The translations under genes were made by a program, and so were the position numbers. The notes under the pieces were generated by a model. The model was not told the DNA's origin. It saw nothing but the letters and a program-made list of their open reading frames with translations, and did not search any database. Shown piece after piece: positions 1 to 14,200 of a stretch of DNA of 64,000 bases (position 1 is its first letter; every line of letters begins with the position of its first letter). Source of the DNA: Pleodorina starrii (Eukaryota > Chlorophyta > Chlorophyceae > Chlamydomonadales > Volvocaceae); assembly GCA_030267565.1 (NCBI GenBank), contig BRXU01000021.1, forward strand, positions 2,388,501 to 2,452,500, in the 5' to 3' direction.

Positions 1-2241
1 CGCGCTTGCAACCTAAATCGTCTTCAAAGCAAGCGGTTCGGTGTCCATTTGCTGTGAAGAGCATGAACGTAGCTTTTGCTGCTTCCGCGCCCTTCCCGTG
101 CTGGCGGTGTTTCGGGGTCCCTGGCGCCCCGTGGCCATCCATCCTACGCCTGCCGAAACCGTGCCTGGGCTCCTTCCGGCCCTGTTCTTGCATTTGCAGC
201 ACTGTCAGCGCCTTTCTGGTCTTGGGCCGAAACTGACAAGTGCTATCGACCGGAGCTGCTTCAGATGGGCAGCCTTCAGATGGTTTAGCGCCGCTTGCGC
301 TGTCGTGCACTGCGTCCCATCCTCCAACGCAGGAGCGGAACGATGTGACCACTACGTAACGCAGTTGTATGGAAAAGCGAGCGCTATACGCCTTTAGCCT
401 TGCATGAAAATCTCATGCGGTCGCATATCGGATAAGTTAAGTGTTCGAGAGGGCTCAAACACGGGTCGATGCGTAGCGCTTACTGCAGGCACCCTCGGAG
501 TGCAGTTTGGAACTGCCCGTGGGCTGCTCGCCTCGAGTCCTGCTCGCCTCGAGTTCTGCCTCGGCACCGACAACAGCTCCGCTGTGATTACAGTGGGCTC
601 AAGACCCTCGCCAGGAGAGTGAAGCCAGCAAGGGCCAGCGGTACGGTCTGAACCTGGGACTTAGTACACGAAGCCGTGCGCTGACCGTTGTTGCCCACTC
701 CGAGACTCATCGCACTTTCTACTAAGAGAGTTGTAGCAGATGAAGTGAGTAACCCCCTTCACCTCGCGTCCACCGCCGAAGGGCACAGTTGTTCCAGGGG
801 ACCATTCAGATAGGGAACCGATGCCGGACAAGACGACTGTCAGAAAGCCTCCAGGATAACTAGCCTTCAGTATTATATCTTTCATTTATCCGAAAAGGCG
901 CGTGTGAAAGCGGATGCACAGAAAGTTTTCCTTTCTGTTTCACTCCGACAGTTCACCAACCAACCTGTGACACGACGCGAGCGGACGCAAGTGCACTTCT
1001 TGAGTAAATGGCGCTAAGAATCAGTTTAATGTTTGTTAATATTTATTCAACGTTATGCTCTCACCATCATCGTCCCTGGAAGCCTACAGGATCAACATTG
1101 GGCATGTACGGTGAGGCTGCGTGGTGTGTACGTTGAAGTCGAAAATAGCATATTAAAAATTCGTCAATATACATACTGTGTTAAGTACCTGGTCTGTTTG
1201 CTCATTTACTTGACGACGACCGTGGAGCTTATGCTCTGGTTAAAATAGTTGCGGGGTGAAATCAGCACAGATAAGCGGCATTTCACTAGCAAGGAAGAAA
1301 TGAATCATCCTAACATTGCAACACTTATGCGTGTGTAATACTTGATGCAGACAAGCTAGTCGACTTTATAAAGGGCAGCTCAACACGGTACGAGAGGGTA
1401 CGAGCCCTGATCACGGACGCTCATTGTGCTATAGATGTATTCCTAATATTGAAGTAGAGAAACAGCTATTATATTATTGATGAGCATTCCCTTCGAGTTC
1501 CCTCAGGCTTCACGTACCTGTCTGTACAGGTCACCATCTGCACCTTCTGTGAGGTAGGCAGTGTTTCACATCTGATTCGAATAAAATTGAAACATTAGAT
1601 GACTGTAATCAAATGCTGTGTCCGGCTCTGGGCGAGCAGCTTGTACCCGCTGTACTAGACTGGCGGGCGACTCGCTGGCACGCATAGACGACATTTCATC
1701 AACAAGGTTTCATTACTTGCAGGCCAGGATATAATGTTCAATGCTATAAAGTAAGTCTGGCAGTGAGTTCTGCTTTTATCTCGGACGAGGCCGCCCCTGA
1801 CCATTTTTGTTTAGCACAAGCATTTGACATCTTTCTGCAGTTAGGTTAGGTACCTTCATACTTTCGGAAGACCTTGGGGACGTCACTGACGGAATCGTGT
1901 ACGGCTTGCGTCGGTCAAGCGTATTCTCGTCGGAGCACACAGCAGTTAGCGCATATTGACATTACTGGAGGCGCTGCACTGTAGAGCTGCGCCAGCTTGT
2001 AGTTTGGGCATAGGCGGGACGATCCCTGCTTCTCTGGTGCGCAATCCCATCTCAAGCGGCTGCGCCCTGTGCAGGGCCTCAGCGGTCTTAGTCTTCCACA
2101 GATGATATGACTTGACCATTACCTGGTTTCTGGCGTCGCAATTTGAAGCTGCGCTGAGTCTGGACGCCAAGCCCGTCACTAGAGGCGAGCGAGCTCTCGC
2201 CCCAGAGCTCTCCCCTGCTGCTGGGTCCTAGAGCCTATCCA
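1..2241. other. no gene recognised upstream of the pherophorin
   Basis: This stretch has ordinary base composition, more AT-rich from about 900 to 1900. It holds only short ORFs with no recognisable motif and no clear splice-bounded exon. It should include the promoter and 5' UTR of the pherophorin that starts at 2242. No convincing TATA box, RNA gene or repeat was seen. Confidence 0.5.
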
Positions 2242-5200
2242 ATGCGGGGGCTTCTAGTAGTAACAATTCTGCTGGCATTAGGGTGAGTCATTTCGCAGCC
2301 GGTCTTTGTTGGCCTTTTCCGGCGCCGGGTGGGATGGCTAGGCAGCCTTGCTGGCGCTCAACCACCACCTGCGTCACAACGGTTATGTTGATTCTGAAGT
2401 GATGAAATTGTTCTGTAGGGCGGTATCCCATGGAGAGCTCATTATGGCAACCACTGCGGGCTTCCCCTACGCATCTTGCGTGCGGTCGCTTTCAACGAGC
2501 ATCTATTCGACATTGCAATCGGTGACCAACCCAGCTCCCAGGAGATTTTGCTGGAGAATAAGGGTCGACAGGGCGCAGTGCAAGGACGTAAACCCATGCT
2601 GTCAGGCGAACATCACGAAGATCGAGTTTGACGTCAGTAAGTACAAATTCAGTCTATTGGTGACACACATTGTCATTTTCTTGGGTGAACGCGGCTGGAT
2701 CGCCCTGCATCGGGCAGTTTCCTGGGGAGCCTTAAATCTTCGTGCACGGGTGCCGGCGACCTAAAGCAGAACCGAGCGGGCACCAAAATTCACATAACCA
2801 ATTTAATTGTCGTTATAACCATAAATATCTTGCGGGCAGCCACTACGGGCTCGAGTCGGGCTATATGCTGCCGGGGCCCGGGGCCCGAGTCGCCGTGACC
2901 GTCGCTACCAGGAAGGCTTTTCCCTTGCGTAAAATCCGGGGAGTACCGCACCCGCAAACATGGTCGCCCAACTCTGTGCACGGACGCTCGACTGCACCGA
3001 CACTTTCTACACATGCCCCAAGAACACCCATCACCGGCTTCAGTCTCAGCACCCCTTCGGTCCTATCCGGCGGTCTCGCAGCTTTCCAAGCAGCTTGCAG
3101 CTTCAAACCAAAGATCCCGTTTTCCTCTGGGGTTCAAAAATAGTTTGGCGGACCCCTGGCGCTGCATCCGCCAGCGGCACCGCGTTCTCAGTGTGTGGAG
3201 GAATCGGCTGCGCGCTAGGTCCTCGGTGTTTCAAAGTGGCTGCGGCGGAAGGCGGGGCAAAGGCCCGCCCCCCTACGCCTAAAGCGCCCCACGAGGGGGC
3301 GGGAAGGCCGAAGCGCCCTGTTGGGACTGGGCTTGTTCTTTGAGGTGGCGGATTTCGGACATACGGAGCGGGCGAGCGAGCTGGTCTGCGGCGGCTCGGA
3401 AGCCGGAACGGATGCGGATGGAGGAAGGATGCCTTTAGGAGCAGCAAGGCGGGGCGCGGCGGGCGAGACGATTGGTTGTCTGGTTGAGATGTCGGTCGAG
3501 TGGTTACGAGGTTGGTTAGCAGGCCCAGCAGCAGCAGCAGCAGGCCCGGCAGCAGCAGGCCCGGCAGCAGCAGGCCCGGCAGCAGCAGGCCCGGCAGCAG
3601 CAGGCCCGGCAGCAGGCCCGGCAGCAGGCCCGGCAGCAGGCCCGGCAGCAGGCCCGGCAGCAGGCCCGGCAGCAGGCCCGGCAGCAGGCCCGGCAGCAGG
3701 CCCGGCAGCAGGCCCGGCAGCAACAGCAACAGCCCGTGGCTGCTGCGGGTATGGGGCAGTGAGGCCGCAGCCGCGCATTGGGCGGCAAAGCGCGGCTCGC
3801 CGGCACACGGGGCGCGGCGTGGCACGGTGCGATGCGGCGCTGTACGATGCGGCGCCTCGGTGCGATGCGCCGCGGTGTGATGCGGCGCGTCGCAGAGGGG
3901 GCTGGAACCAAGTGCCTCGAGCGGGGCGGGCTGGAACGAATCCTGCGGGCCCGAACCCCGAAGGCTGCCCTGTAATGGACACAGCGGCGCGTGCACAACG
4001 ATGCGTTAGGGTTGGCGCGTGCGCCGCGGCACCGCACCGTCGCTGGCTGCACGTCCACACCCATTACACCGGCGGCGTTGCTCGGCGGCGCGTTTGGGAG
4101 TTCGGCGTTTGGCGCTTTTGCCAATGAGCCGGGCTCGCGCATCGCGTCGCGACGCTGCGGCGTGAGGTCCGCACGGTCCTTAAGATTACTAAGGCGGCAC
4201 CCGCGGCAGTACCCACCACAGTCGCCCCAATGCACCTCGCAACCTTCCCACCGCCCATCACCCATCACCCATCGCCGCAACCGCCGCCACCACCGTCGCC
4301 CGCCCGCAGATGTGGCTTGTGACACGCGCACCGCGCGTTTCAACGCCACCCTTAACTACATGCCCACCGGCCCGGTGGCGATCTACACGCCGCCCAACGC
4401 CGTGGACAAGGCGCGGCAGCGCACGCTGCGGGTGACTGGCTTGGGTCTCACGCCGGACACCGCCAACGGCGCCGTTCTGTGCGTCAACGTGAGTTCCGGA
4501 GGGCTTCCGGAGGGTTGGGGGGCTTAGGGTGGGGACGTGGGGTGTGTTGATTTTGGGTCGGGTTGGCTTGGGATGTGGGTGCGTGTGCGTGTGTGTGGTT
4601 GCTGTGGGCTCCAGACTCGTGGAGAGGAGAGCCAACTGGCAAGCTGGCTGGGCACCGCACCGGAGGCGACCAGGGCAGCAGCACCGACACACACCAGGCG
4701 ACCAGGCGACCAGGCGACCAGGGCAGCACCGACACACACCTGGAGGGGTGTGGGGTGTGGGATGTGGGGTGTGGGTGCCGGATTGAGTTGAGTTGGGCGG
4801 GAGTGGGCATGATGCGTGATGGGGAGGGAGATGTGCTGTGTGCTGTGTGTGTGTGTGAGGGGGGCCCTGGAAAGGACGCAATGCCCGGGCTGGGTGGGTG
4901 CTGCTTTGAACGAGGGAGGAGGAGGAAGAGGAGGAGGCGGGGCTGCAAGGAGGGTGCGCATGGGACGTTGCGTGGGAGGAGGGGCGATGGAGAGGAGACG
5001 CGGCGCTGCAAGCGGGTGGAGGGAGGGCCCGGGGCCCCTCGCGGCCGATTTCATTGCCGGGTCCTCTGCATGGTTCCTGAACAGTGAGGCTCTTGAGGGC
5101 CTTGGTCCTTGCGGGCGCGGGTGGCGGAGGGGGCACGCGGTTGCCTGGCGTTCCACAAGCAGAGCCGGGCTGGCTCGGGTGGGTCCCGGATTGGCTCGGG

Positions 5201-8200
5201 TCGGGTGAGCTCGGGCCGGGTGGGGTCAGATCGGGCCGGGTGGGGTCAGATCGGGCCGGGTGGGGTCAGATCGGGCCGGGTGGGGTCAGATCGGGCCGGG
5301 TCGGGTGAGCTCGGGCCGGGTCGGGCCAGGTCGGGTCAGATCGGCTCAGCTCGGGCCGGGTCGGGTCAGATCGGGCCGGGTCGGGTCAGATCGGCTCAGA
5401 TCGGCCGGGTCGGGCCAGGTCGGGTCAGATCGGGCCGGGTCGGGTCAGATCGGGCCGGGTCGGGTCAGATCGGGCCGGGTCGGGTCAGATCGGGCCGGGT
5501 CGGGTCAGATCGGGCCGGGTCGGGTCAGATCGGGCCGGGTCGGGTCAGATCGGCTCAGATCGGGCCGGGTCGGGCCAGGTCGGGTCAGATCGGGCCGGGT
5601 CGGGTCAGATCGGCTCAGATCGGGCCGGGTCGGGCCAGGTCGGGTCAGATCGGGCCGGGTCGGGTCAGATCGGGCCGCGTCGGGTCAGATCGGGCCGGGT
5701 CGGGTCAGATCGGGCCGGGTCGGGTCAGATCGGGCCGGGTCGGGTCAGATCGGCTCAGATCGGGCCAGGTCGGGTCAGATCGGCCCGGCTCGGGTCGGGT
5801 CAGATCGGGCCGGGTCGGGTCAGATCGGCCCGGATCGGCTCAGATCGGGCCGGGTCGGGCCAGGTCGGGTCAGATCGGCTCAGCTCGGGCCGGGTCGGGT
5901 CAGATCGGGCCGGGTCGGGTCAGATCGGCTCAGATCGGCCGGGTCGGGCCAGGTCGGGTCAGATCGGGCCGGGTCGGGTCAGATCGGGCCGGGTCGGGTC
6001 AGATCGGGCCGGGTCGGGTCAGATCGGGCCGGGTCGGGTCAGATCGGGCCGGGTCGGGTCAGATCGGGCCGGGTCGGGTCAGATCGGGCCGGGTCGGGTC
6101 AGATCGGGCCGGGTCGGGTCAGATCGGGCCGGGTCGGGTCAGATCGGCTCAGATCGGGCCAGGTCGGGTCAGATCGGCCCGGCTCGGGTCGGGTCAGATC
6201 GGGCCGGGTCGGGTCAGATCGGCCCGGATCGGCTCAGATCGGGCCGGGTCGGGCCAGGTCGGGTCAGATCGGCTCAGCTCGGGCCGGGTCGGGTCAGATC
6301 GGGCCGGGTCGGGTCAGATCGGCTCAGATCGGCCGGGTCGGGCCAGGTCGGGTCAGATCGGGCCGGGTCGGGCCAGGTCGGGTCAGATCGGGCCGGGTCG
6401 GGTCAGATCGGGCCGGGTCGGGTCAGATCGGGCCGGGTCGGGTCAGATCGGCTCAGATCGGGCCGGGTCGGGCCAGGTCGGGTCAGATCGGGCCGGGTCG
6501 GGTCAGATCGGGCCGCGTCGGGTCAGATCGGGCCGGGTCGGGTCAGATCGGGCCGGGTCGGGTCAGATCGGGCCGGGTCGGGTCAGATCGGCTCAGATCG
6601 GGCCAGGTCGGGTCAGATCGGCCCGGCTCGGGTCGGGTCAGATCGGGCCGGGTCGGGTCAGATCCGCCCGGATCGGCTCAGATCGGGCCGGGTCGGGCCA
6701 GGTCGGGTCAGATCGGCTCAGATCGGGCCGGGTCGGGTCAGATCGGGTCGGGTCGGGTCAGATCGGGCCGGGTCGGGCCAGATCGGGCCGGGTCGGGTCG
6801 GGTCGGGTCGGGTCGGGTCGGGTCGGGTCGGGTCGGGTCGGGTCGGGTCGGGTCGGGTCGGGTCGGGTCGGGTCGGGTCGGGTCGGGTCGGGTCGGGTCG
6901 GGTCGGGTCGGGTCGGGTCGGGTCGGGTCGGGTCGGGTCGGGTCGGGTCGGGTCGGGTCGGGTCGGGTCGGGTCGGGTCGGGTCGGGTCGGGTCGGGTCG
7001 GGTCGGGTCGGGTCGGGTCGGGTCGGGTCGGGTCGGGTCGGGTCGGGTCGGGTCGGGTCGGGTCGGGTCGGGTCGGGTCGGGTCGGGTCGGGTCGGGTCG
7101 GGTCGGGTCGGGTCGGGTCGGGTCGGGTCGGGTCGGGTCGGGTCGGGTCGGGTCGGGTCGGGTCGGGTCGGGTCGGGTCGGGTCGGGTCGGGTCGGGTCG
7201 GGTCGGGTCGGGTCGGGTCGGGTCGGGTCGGGTCGGGTCGGGTCGGGTCGGGTCGGGTCGGGTCGGGTCGGGTCGGGTCGGGTCGGGTCGGGTCGGGTCG
7301 GGTCGGGTCGGGTCGGGTCGGGTCGGGTCGGGTCGGGTCGGGTCGGGTCGGGTCGGGTCGGGTCGGGTCGGGTCGGGTCGGGTCGGGTCGGGTCGGGTCG
7401 GGTCGGGTCGGGTCGGGTCGGGTCGGGTCGGGTCGGGTCGGGTCGGGTCGGGTCGGGTCGGGTCGGGTCGGGTCGGGTCGGGTCGGGTCGGGTCGGGTCG
7501 GGTCGGGTCGGGTCGGGTCGGGTCGGGTCGGGTCGGGTCGGGTCGGGTCGGGTCGGGTCGGGTCGGGTCGGGTCGGGTCGGGTCGGGTCGGGTCGGGTCG
7601 GGTCGGGTCGGGTCGGATCGGGTCGGGTCGGGTCAGATCGGGTCGGGTCGGGTCAGATCGGGTCGGGTCGGGTCAGATCGGGTCGGGTCGGGTCAGATCG
7701 GGTCGGGTCGGGTCAGATCGGGCCGGGTCGGGCCAGATCGGGCCGGGTCGGGTCGGGTCGGGTCGGGTCGGGTCGGGTCGGGTCGGGTCGGGTCGGGTGG
7801 GGTCGGGTGTGGTCGGGTCGGGTCGGGTCAGATCGGGTCGGGTCGGGTCAGATCGGGTCGGGTCGGGCCAGATCGGGCCGGGTCGGGTCGGGTCGGGTCG
7901 GGTCGGGTCGGGTCGGGTCGGGTCGGGTCGGGTCGGGTCGGGTCGGGTCGGGTCGGGTCGGGTCGGGTCGGGTCGGGTCGGGTCGGGTCGGGTCGGGTCG
8001 GGTCGGGTCGGGTCGGGTCGGGTCGGGTCGGGTCGGGTCGGGTCGGGTCGGGTCGGGTCGGGTCGGGTCGGGTCGGGTCGGGTCGGGTCGGGTCGGGTCG
8101 GGTCGGGTCGGGTCGGGTCGGGTCGGGTCGGGTCGGGTCGGGTCGGGTCGGGTCGGGTCGGGTCGGGTCGGGTCGGGTCGGGTCGGGTCGGGTCGGGTCG

Positions 8201-11200
8201 GGTCGGGTCGGGTCGGGTCGGGTCGGGTCGGGTCGGGTCGGGTCGGGTCGGGTCGGGTCGGGTCGGGTCGGGTCGGGTCGGGTCGGGTCGGGTCGGGTCG
8301 GGTCGGGTCGGGTCGGGTCGGGTCGGGTCGGGTCGGGTCGGGTCGGGTCGGGTCGGGTCGGGTCGGGTCGGGTCGGGTCGGGTCGGGTCGGGTCGGGTCG
8401 GGTCGGGTCGGGTCGGGTCGGGTCGGGCCTGGTCGGGTCAGATCGGGCCTGGTCGGGCCAGATCGGGCCGGGTCGGGTCAGATCGGGCCGGGTCGGGTCA
8501 GATCGGGCCGGGTCGGGTCAGATCGGGCCGGGTCGGGTCAGATCGGGTCGGGTCGGGTCAGACCGGGTCGGGTCGGGTCAGATCGGGTCGGGTCGGGTCA
8601 GATCGGGTCGGGTCGGGTGGCCCCCCCTTTTAGGTACGCGGCGTTGCAGTGGCACTCGCCGCCTGAAGGCCACCATACGGTAATCACAACACGAGTACCT
8701 CACCGGGTTACGTTCGGAGGAAGCACGCTTCCGGTCGAACCGCGCGGCAGGCGGTGGACGGGGGTGTGGTGGGCAGCCTGGGGAGGGCGGGTGGTGCGGG
8801 AGACATGAGATGACGGAGGCTGTTGGTGGGCAATACATTGCTTAGCCTGGCTGTCCGGGCATCGCGATGGGGCTTGCGGCGCCCTCGCTTTTGGGCCCGA
8901 TGAGGTTGGAAAAGGGCGCGAAGCAGTTACAGACAAGCAAGCGAGCGAGGTGGGACCCTTCCTGCCGTGCCGGCAACCCCAGCGTCCTGGGATCGAGTCT
9001 CGTCTGGGTCTGGGTCTGGGACAGTGGAGGCTTCTTCAATATGGCGAGCGCCATATCTCGCGTGGCGGAAAGCTCCGCTCAGCACAGCGCCCCACAACAC
9101 CAACCCCATGCCCGGTCGGAAGGGATGGATTAGCTTCCGGAGATCCGGACTCGAGCGCGAGTGGATCAACCCTGCGGTCGCCAGGTGGCCCCGCCCCCAT
9201 CCCCGCCCCCGGGCCGTTTTCTTTTGCCCCCATCCCCGTTCCCCCACCTCCGAGAGCTCCCATCCTCCGATTCCCGGCCCCTGCCCCCCCCTAAACCCTC
9301 GTCTCACGCTGCCTCACCTGCCCCTGTCTCTGCCTGCCTCCCTCGTGCCCCCCCACCCCGCAGATGGTTTCGGGGCCGTGTAAGACGCTGGACCAGCTGT
9401 CTGCCGGCAGGTTCTGGCAAGTGGCGCTCTGGTCACAGGACCACGCCTGCTGCCCCGTCACCCGGGCCTTCGCCAGCCCACCGCCGTCGCCCCCGCCGTC
9501 GCCGCCGCCCCCGCCGCCATCACCGCCACCGCCACCGCCCCCCCTCCCTCCCTCCCCTCCTCCTCCCTCCCCTCCTCCACCCTCCCCTCCCCCACCCTCC
9601 CCTCCCCCGCCCTCCCCTCCCCCGCCCTCTCCTCCCCCGCCCTCTCCTCCCCCTCCCTCCCCTCCCCCTCCCTCCCCTCCTCCTCCCTCCCCGCCGCCGC
9701 CGCCCCCGCCGCCGTCGCCCCATCCGCCCTCCCCTCCCCCCATCTGCGGCGTGTGTGTCGAGATCACCATCACGCCCCCCGCGATCCTCTCCAAGCCACT
9801 CTTCACCTTCACTCCGGAGCGCTGCCAGGAGCTCTCCGAAACCATCGTATCTGATATGGCCGACGCAGCGGAGGCGGCGGGCGCCCGCCTGACTGCGCCC
9901 TTCGCCTTGGCAGAGTGCAGCGGCGACTACGACGCAGCCGCCTCCGTCTACCCGCGCCTGTCGGTCTGCGGTACCTTCTTCTCCGACGCCGACGGCGCGC
10001 TGCTGACCGATTTTGTGGACGGACCCATGGGTCTGTCCAAGTGGACGGCGCAGCTGACGGGCGGCGAGGCGTGCGGGCCTGAGATTGGGGGCTACGGGAT
10101 TGTGGCCTCGACCAGCCCGTCGGGCGCGTGCATGCAGGTGTGTGGCGTTAAGGTTTTAGGTTTTAGGGTTTTTTGGGGGGTTTTAGGGGTTTTAAGATTT
10201 GGGAAGGGTTTGGAGATGGTGGGGGACGGGGGGGGGCGGAAGCTTGGGGCCTTATGGGTGGGGTATGGGGGCTTGGGTCGGGTCTCGGGTGGGGTATGCA
10301 CTGCACTGCACTGCACTGCACTGCACTGCAGGGTTGAGGCGGGGGTGAAGGGAAATGATGTAACGGGGGTTGAGGGTGTCAGCGAGTTGCGTATCGTAAT
10401 CGCTTCCAAGGGGGGCCTACCGCACTAGCACGCTTGGTACCGGTATGTTGGCAAGAAGGCGGCCTAGCGCCGACCTCCTGCAAGCCAGGGTGTGGTGTTA
10501 TGCGTGGTGGACTGGTTGGGGACAAAGGACCGACCATTCGGCGTGGGCCGACCATGTCTGTAGATGGGCTGCCTTGTACGACACCCGGTACACGATACAC
10601 GGCTGGCGGGCGTTGAGTACGAACAGCGAAGCTGATCATTGACCGGGCCCTCACCCGTCACCCCGCTGCCGTTCCTTCTCTATATTACCCAACAACCATC
10701 ATCCTGATCTTGATGATCGTCGTCATCATCATCTTAACACACCGGTCTGAACGTGTGGGAAAGGGGTTCCCAGCACCAGTCGTGGCCACCAACCCAGCAC
10801 TGCCTGTGTCTTTCACTTTCACCTGACCACAGGGCTACAGGAGCGTGGCCTGTGCCTATGCGCCGCCGCCGCCGTCCCCGCCCGCACCTCCGCCGCCACC
10901 ACCGCCACCGCCTCCGCCGCCTCCGCCACCTCCCCCCTTCCCACCGCCGCCTCCGCCACCACCGCCGCCTCCGCCACCTCCCCCCTTGCCGCCGCCACCT
11001 CCGCCGCCGCCACCACCGCCGCCGCCGCCACCATTCCCTCCGCCGCCGCCACCTTCGCCGCCCCCGCCTCCCCCCCCGCCGCCTCCGCCGCCACCGCCGC
11101 CGTTCCCACCACCACCGCCTCCTCCCCCGCCGCCGCCACCGCCGCCGCCATTCCCGCCACCTCCCCCACCACCTCCTCCCCCTCCTCCTCCGCCACCGCC

Positions 11201-14200
11201 TCCTCTACCGCCTCCTCCTCCTCCACCCCCACCCCCGCCCCCGCCGCCGCCACCTCCATTCCCTCCGCCTCCGCCACCGCCGCCGCCTCCGCCGCCTCCC
11301 CCGCCGTTCCCGCCACCACCGCCTCCTCCCCCACCGCCGCCACCGCCGCCGCCATTCCCGCCACCTCCCCCACCACCTCCTCCCCCTCCTCCTCCGCCAC
11401 CGCCTCCTCTACCGCCTCCTCCTCCTCCACCCCCACCCCCGCCCCCGCCGCCGTCACCTCCATTCCCTCCGCCACCACCGCCGCCGCCTCCGCCGCCTCC
11501 CCCTCCGCCATTCCCACCGCCACCACCTCCTCCTCCACCGCCTCCACCGCCGCCGCCATTCCCGCCACCTCCCCCCCCACCTCCTCCCCCTCCTCCTCCG
11601 CCACCGCCTCCTCTACCGCCTCCTCCACCTCCACCCCCACCCCCGCCCCCGCCGCCGCCACCTCCTTTCCCTCCGCCACCGCCACCGCCGCCACCACCAC
11701 CTCCCCCGCCGCCATTCCCGCCGCCACCACCGCCTCCTCCACCGCCACCCCCACCGCCTCCGCTCCCGCCGCCACCCCCGCCGCCACCTCCCCCCCCACC
11801 ACCGCCACCGCCACCGCTTCCTCCCCCACCCCCACCCCCACCGCCACCACCACCACCGCCACCCCCGCCTTTCCCTCCACCCCCGCCGCCCCCGCCTCCG
11901 CCCCCGCCTCCGCCCCCACTGCCGCCACCTCCACCCCCACCCCCTCCTCCTCCCCCACCTCCGCCCCCACCTCTCCCGCCGCCACCGCCGCCGCCTCCAC
12001 CACCCCCACCTCCCCCCCCGCCTCCGCTCCCGCCCCCGCCCCCGCCACCACCGCCTCCACCGCCGCCTCCACCCTTCCCGCCTCCGCCGCCTCCGCCCCC
12101 ACCCCCGCCGCCACCTCCACCGCCGCCTTTCCCGCCGCCGCCGCCGCCGCCGCCACCCCCACCGCCACCCCCACCCTTCCCACCCCCGCCTCCCCCACCG
12201 CCTCCTCCGCCTCCACCTCCTCCACCTCCCTTCCCGCCCCCGCCACCGCCGCCACCGCCCCCACCGCCGCCCCCACCCTTCCCGCCTCCGCCGCCTCCGC
12301 CCCCACCCCCGCCGCCACCTCCACCGCCGCCTTTCCCGCCGCCGCCGCCGCCGCCGCCACCGCCACCGCCACCCCCACCCTTCCCACCCCCGCCGCCCCC
12401 ACCGCCTCCTCCGCCTCCACCTCCTCCACCTCCCTTCCCGCCCCCGCCACCGCCGCCACCGCCCCCACCGCCGCCCCCACCCCCCCCGCCGCCGCCGCCT
12501 CCGCCCCCACCCCCGCCGCCACCTCCACCGCCGCCTTTCCCGCCGCCGCCGCCGCCGCCGCCACCGCCACCGCCGCCCCCACCCGTCCCCCCCCCGCCTC
12601 CCCCACCGCCTCCTCCGCCTCCACCTCCTCCACCTCCCTTCCCGCCCCCGCCACCGCCGCCACCGCCACCACCGCCGCCCCCACCCTTCCCGCCGCCACC
12701 TCCTCCGCCCCCACCGCCTCCACCGCCTCCTCCGCCGCCCTTCCCGCCGCCGCCGCCTCCACCTCCGCCTCCACCGCCACCTCCACCCTTCCCACCCCCG
12801 CCTCCACCGCCGCCGCCTCCGCCTCCACCTCCACCGCCGCCCTTCCCGCCCCCGCCCCCGCCGCCCCCGCCCCCACCGCCGCCCCCACCCTTCCCGCCGC
12901 CTCCTCCTCCGCCGCCACCGCCGCCGCCTCCACCTCCACCACCCTTCCCGCCGCCGCCGCCTCCACCTCCGCCTCCACCGCCACCTCCACCCTTCCCACC
13001 CCCGCCTCCACCTCCGCCGCCTCCGCCTCCACCTCCACCGCCGCCCTTCCCGCCCCCGCCCCCGCCGCCCCCGCCCCCACCGCCGCCCCCACCCTTCCCG
13101 CCGCCTCCTCCTCCGCCGCCACCGCCGCCGCCTCCACCTCCACCACCCTTCCCGCCGCCGCCGCCTCCACCCCCGCCTCCACCGCCTCCTCCACCCTTCC
13201 CACCCCCGCCTCCACCGCCGCCGCCTCCGCCTCCACCTCCACCGCCGCCCTTCCCGCCCCCGCCCCCGCCGCCCCCGCCCCCACCGCCGCCCCCACCCGC
13301 CCCGCCGCCGCCCCCCCCGCCGCCACCGCCGCCGCCTCCACCCCCACCACCCCTCCCCCCGCCCCCGCCGCCCCCGCCGCCGCCACCGCCGCCGCCCCCA
13401 CTGCCGCCACCTCCACCCCCACCCCCTCCTCCTCCCCCACCTCCGCCCCCACCTCTCCCGCCGCCACCGCCGCCGCCTCCACCACCACCACCTCCACCCC
13501 CGCCGCCGCTCCCGCCCCCGCCCCCGCCTCCACCGCCTCCCCCGCCGCCTCCACCCTCCCCGCCTCCGCCGCCACCGCCCCCACCCCCGCCGCCACCTCC
13601 ACCGCCGCCTTTCCCGCCGCCGCCGCCGCCGCCGCCACCCCCACCGCCACCCCCACCCTTCCCACCCCCGCCTCCCCCACCGCCGCCTCCGCCTCCACCT
13701 CCTCCACCTCCCTTCCCGCCCCCGCCACCGCCGCCACCGCCCCCACCGCCGCCCCCACCCTTCCCGCCTCCGCCGCCTCCGCCCCCACCCCCGCCGCCAC
13801 CTCCACCGCCGCCTTTCCCGCCGCCGCCGCCGCCGCCGCCACCCCCACCGCCACCCCCACCATTCCCACCCCCGCCTCCCCCACCGCCTCCTCCGCCTCC
13901 ACCTCCTCCACCTCCCTTCCCGCCCCCGCCACCGCCGCCACCGCCCCCACCGCCGCCACCACCCTTCCCGCCGCCACCTCCTCCGCCCCCACCGCCTCCA
14001 CCGCCTCCTCCGCCACCCTTCCCGCCGCCGCCGCCTCCACCCCCCCCGCCTCCACCGCCACCCCCACCCTTCCCACCCCCGCCTCCCCCACCGCCTCCTC
14101 CGCCACCACCTCCTCCCCCTCCCTTCCCGCCCCCGCCACCGCCGCCCCCGCCCCCACCGCCGCCACCACCCTTCCCGCCGCCACCTCCTCCCCCCCCACC

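Noticed and set aside
5109..8808. Two plus-strand open frames of over 1170 codons, rich in GSGRV
   Set aside because: They are produced by the pentamer array, which cannot contain stop codons when pure. The array lies in an intron bounded by in-phase exons.
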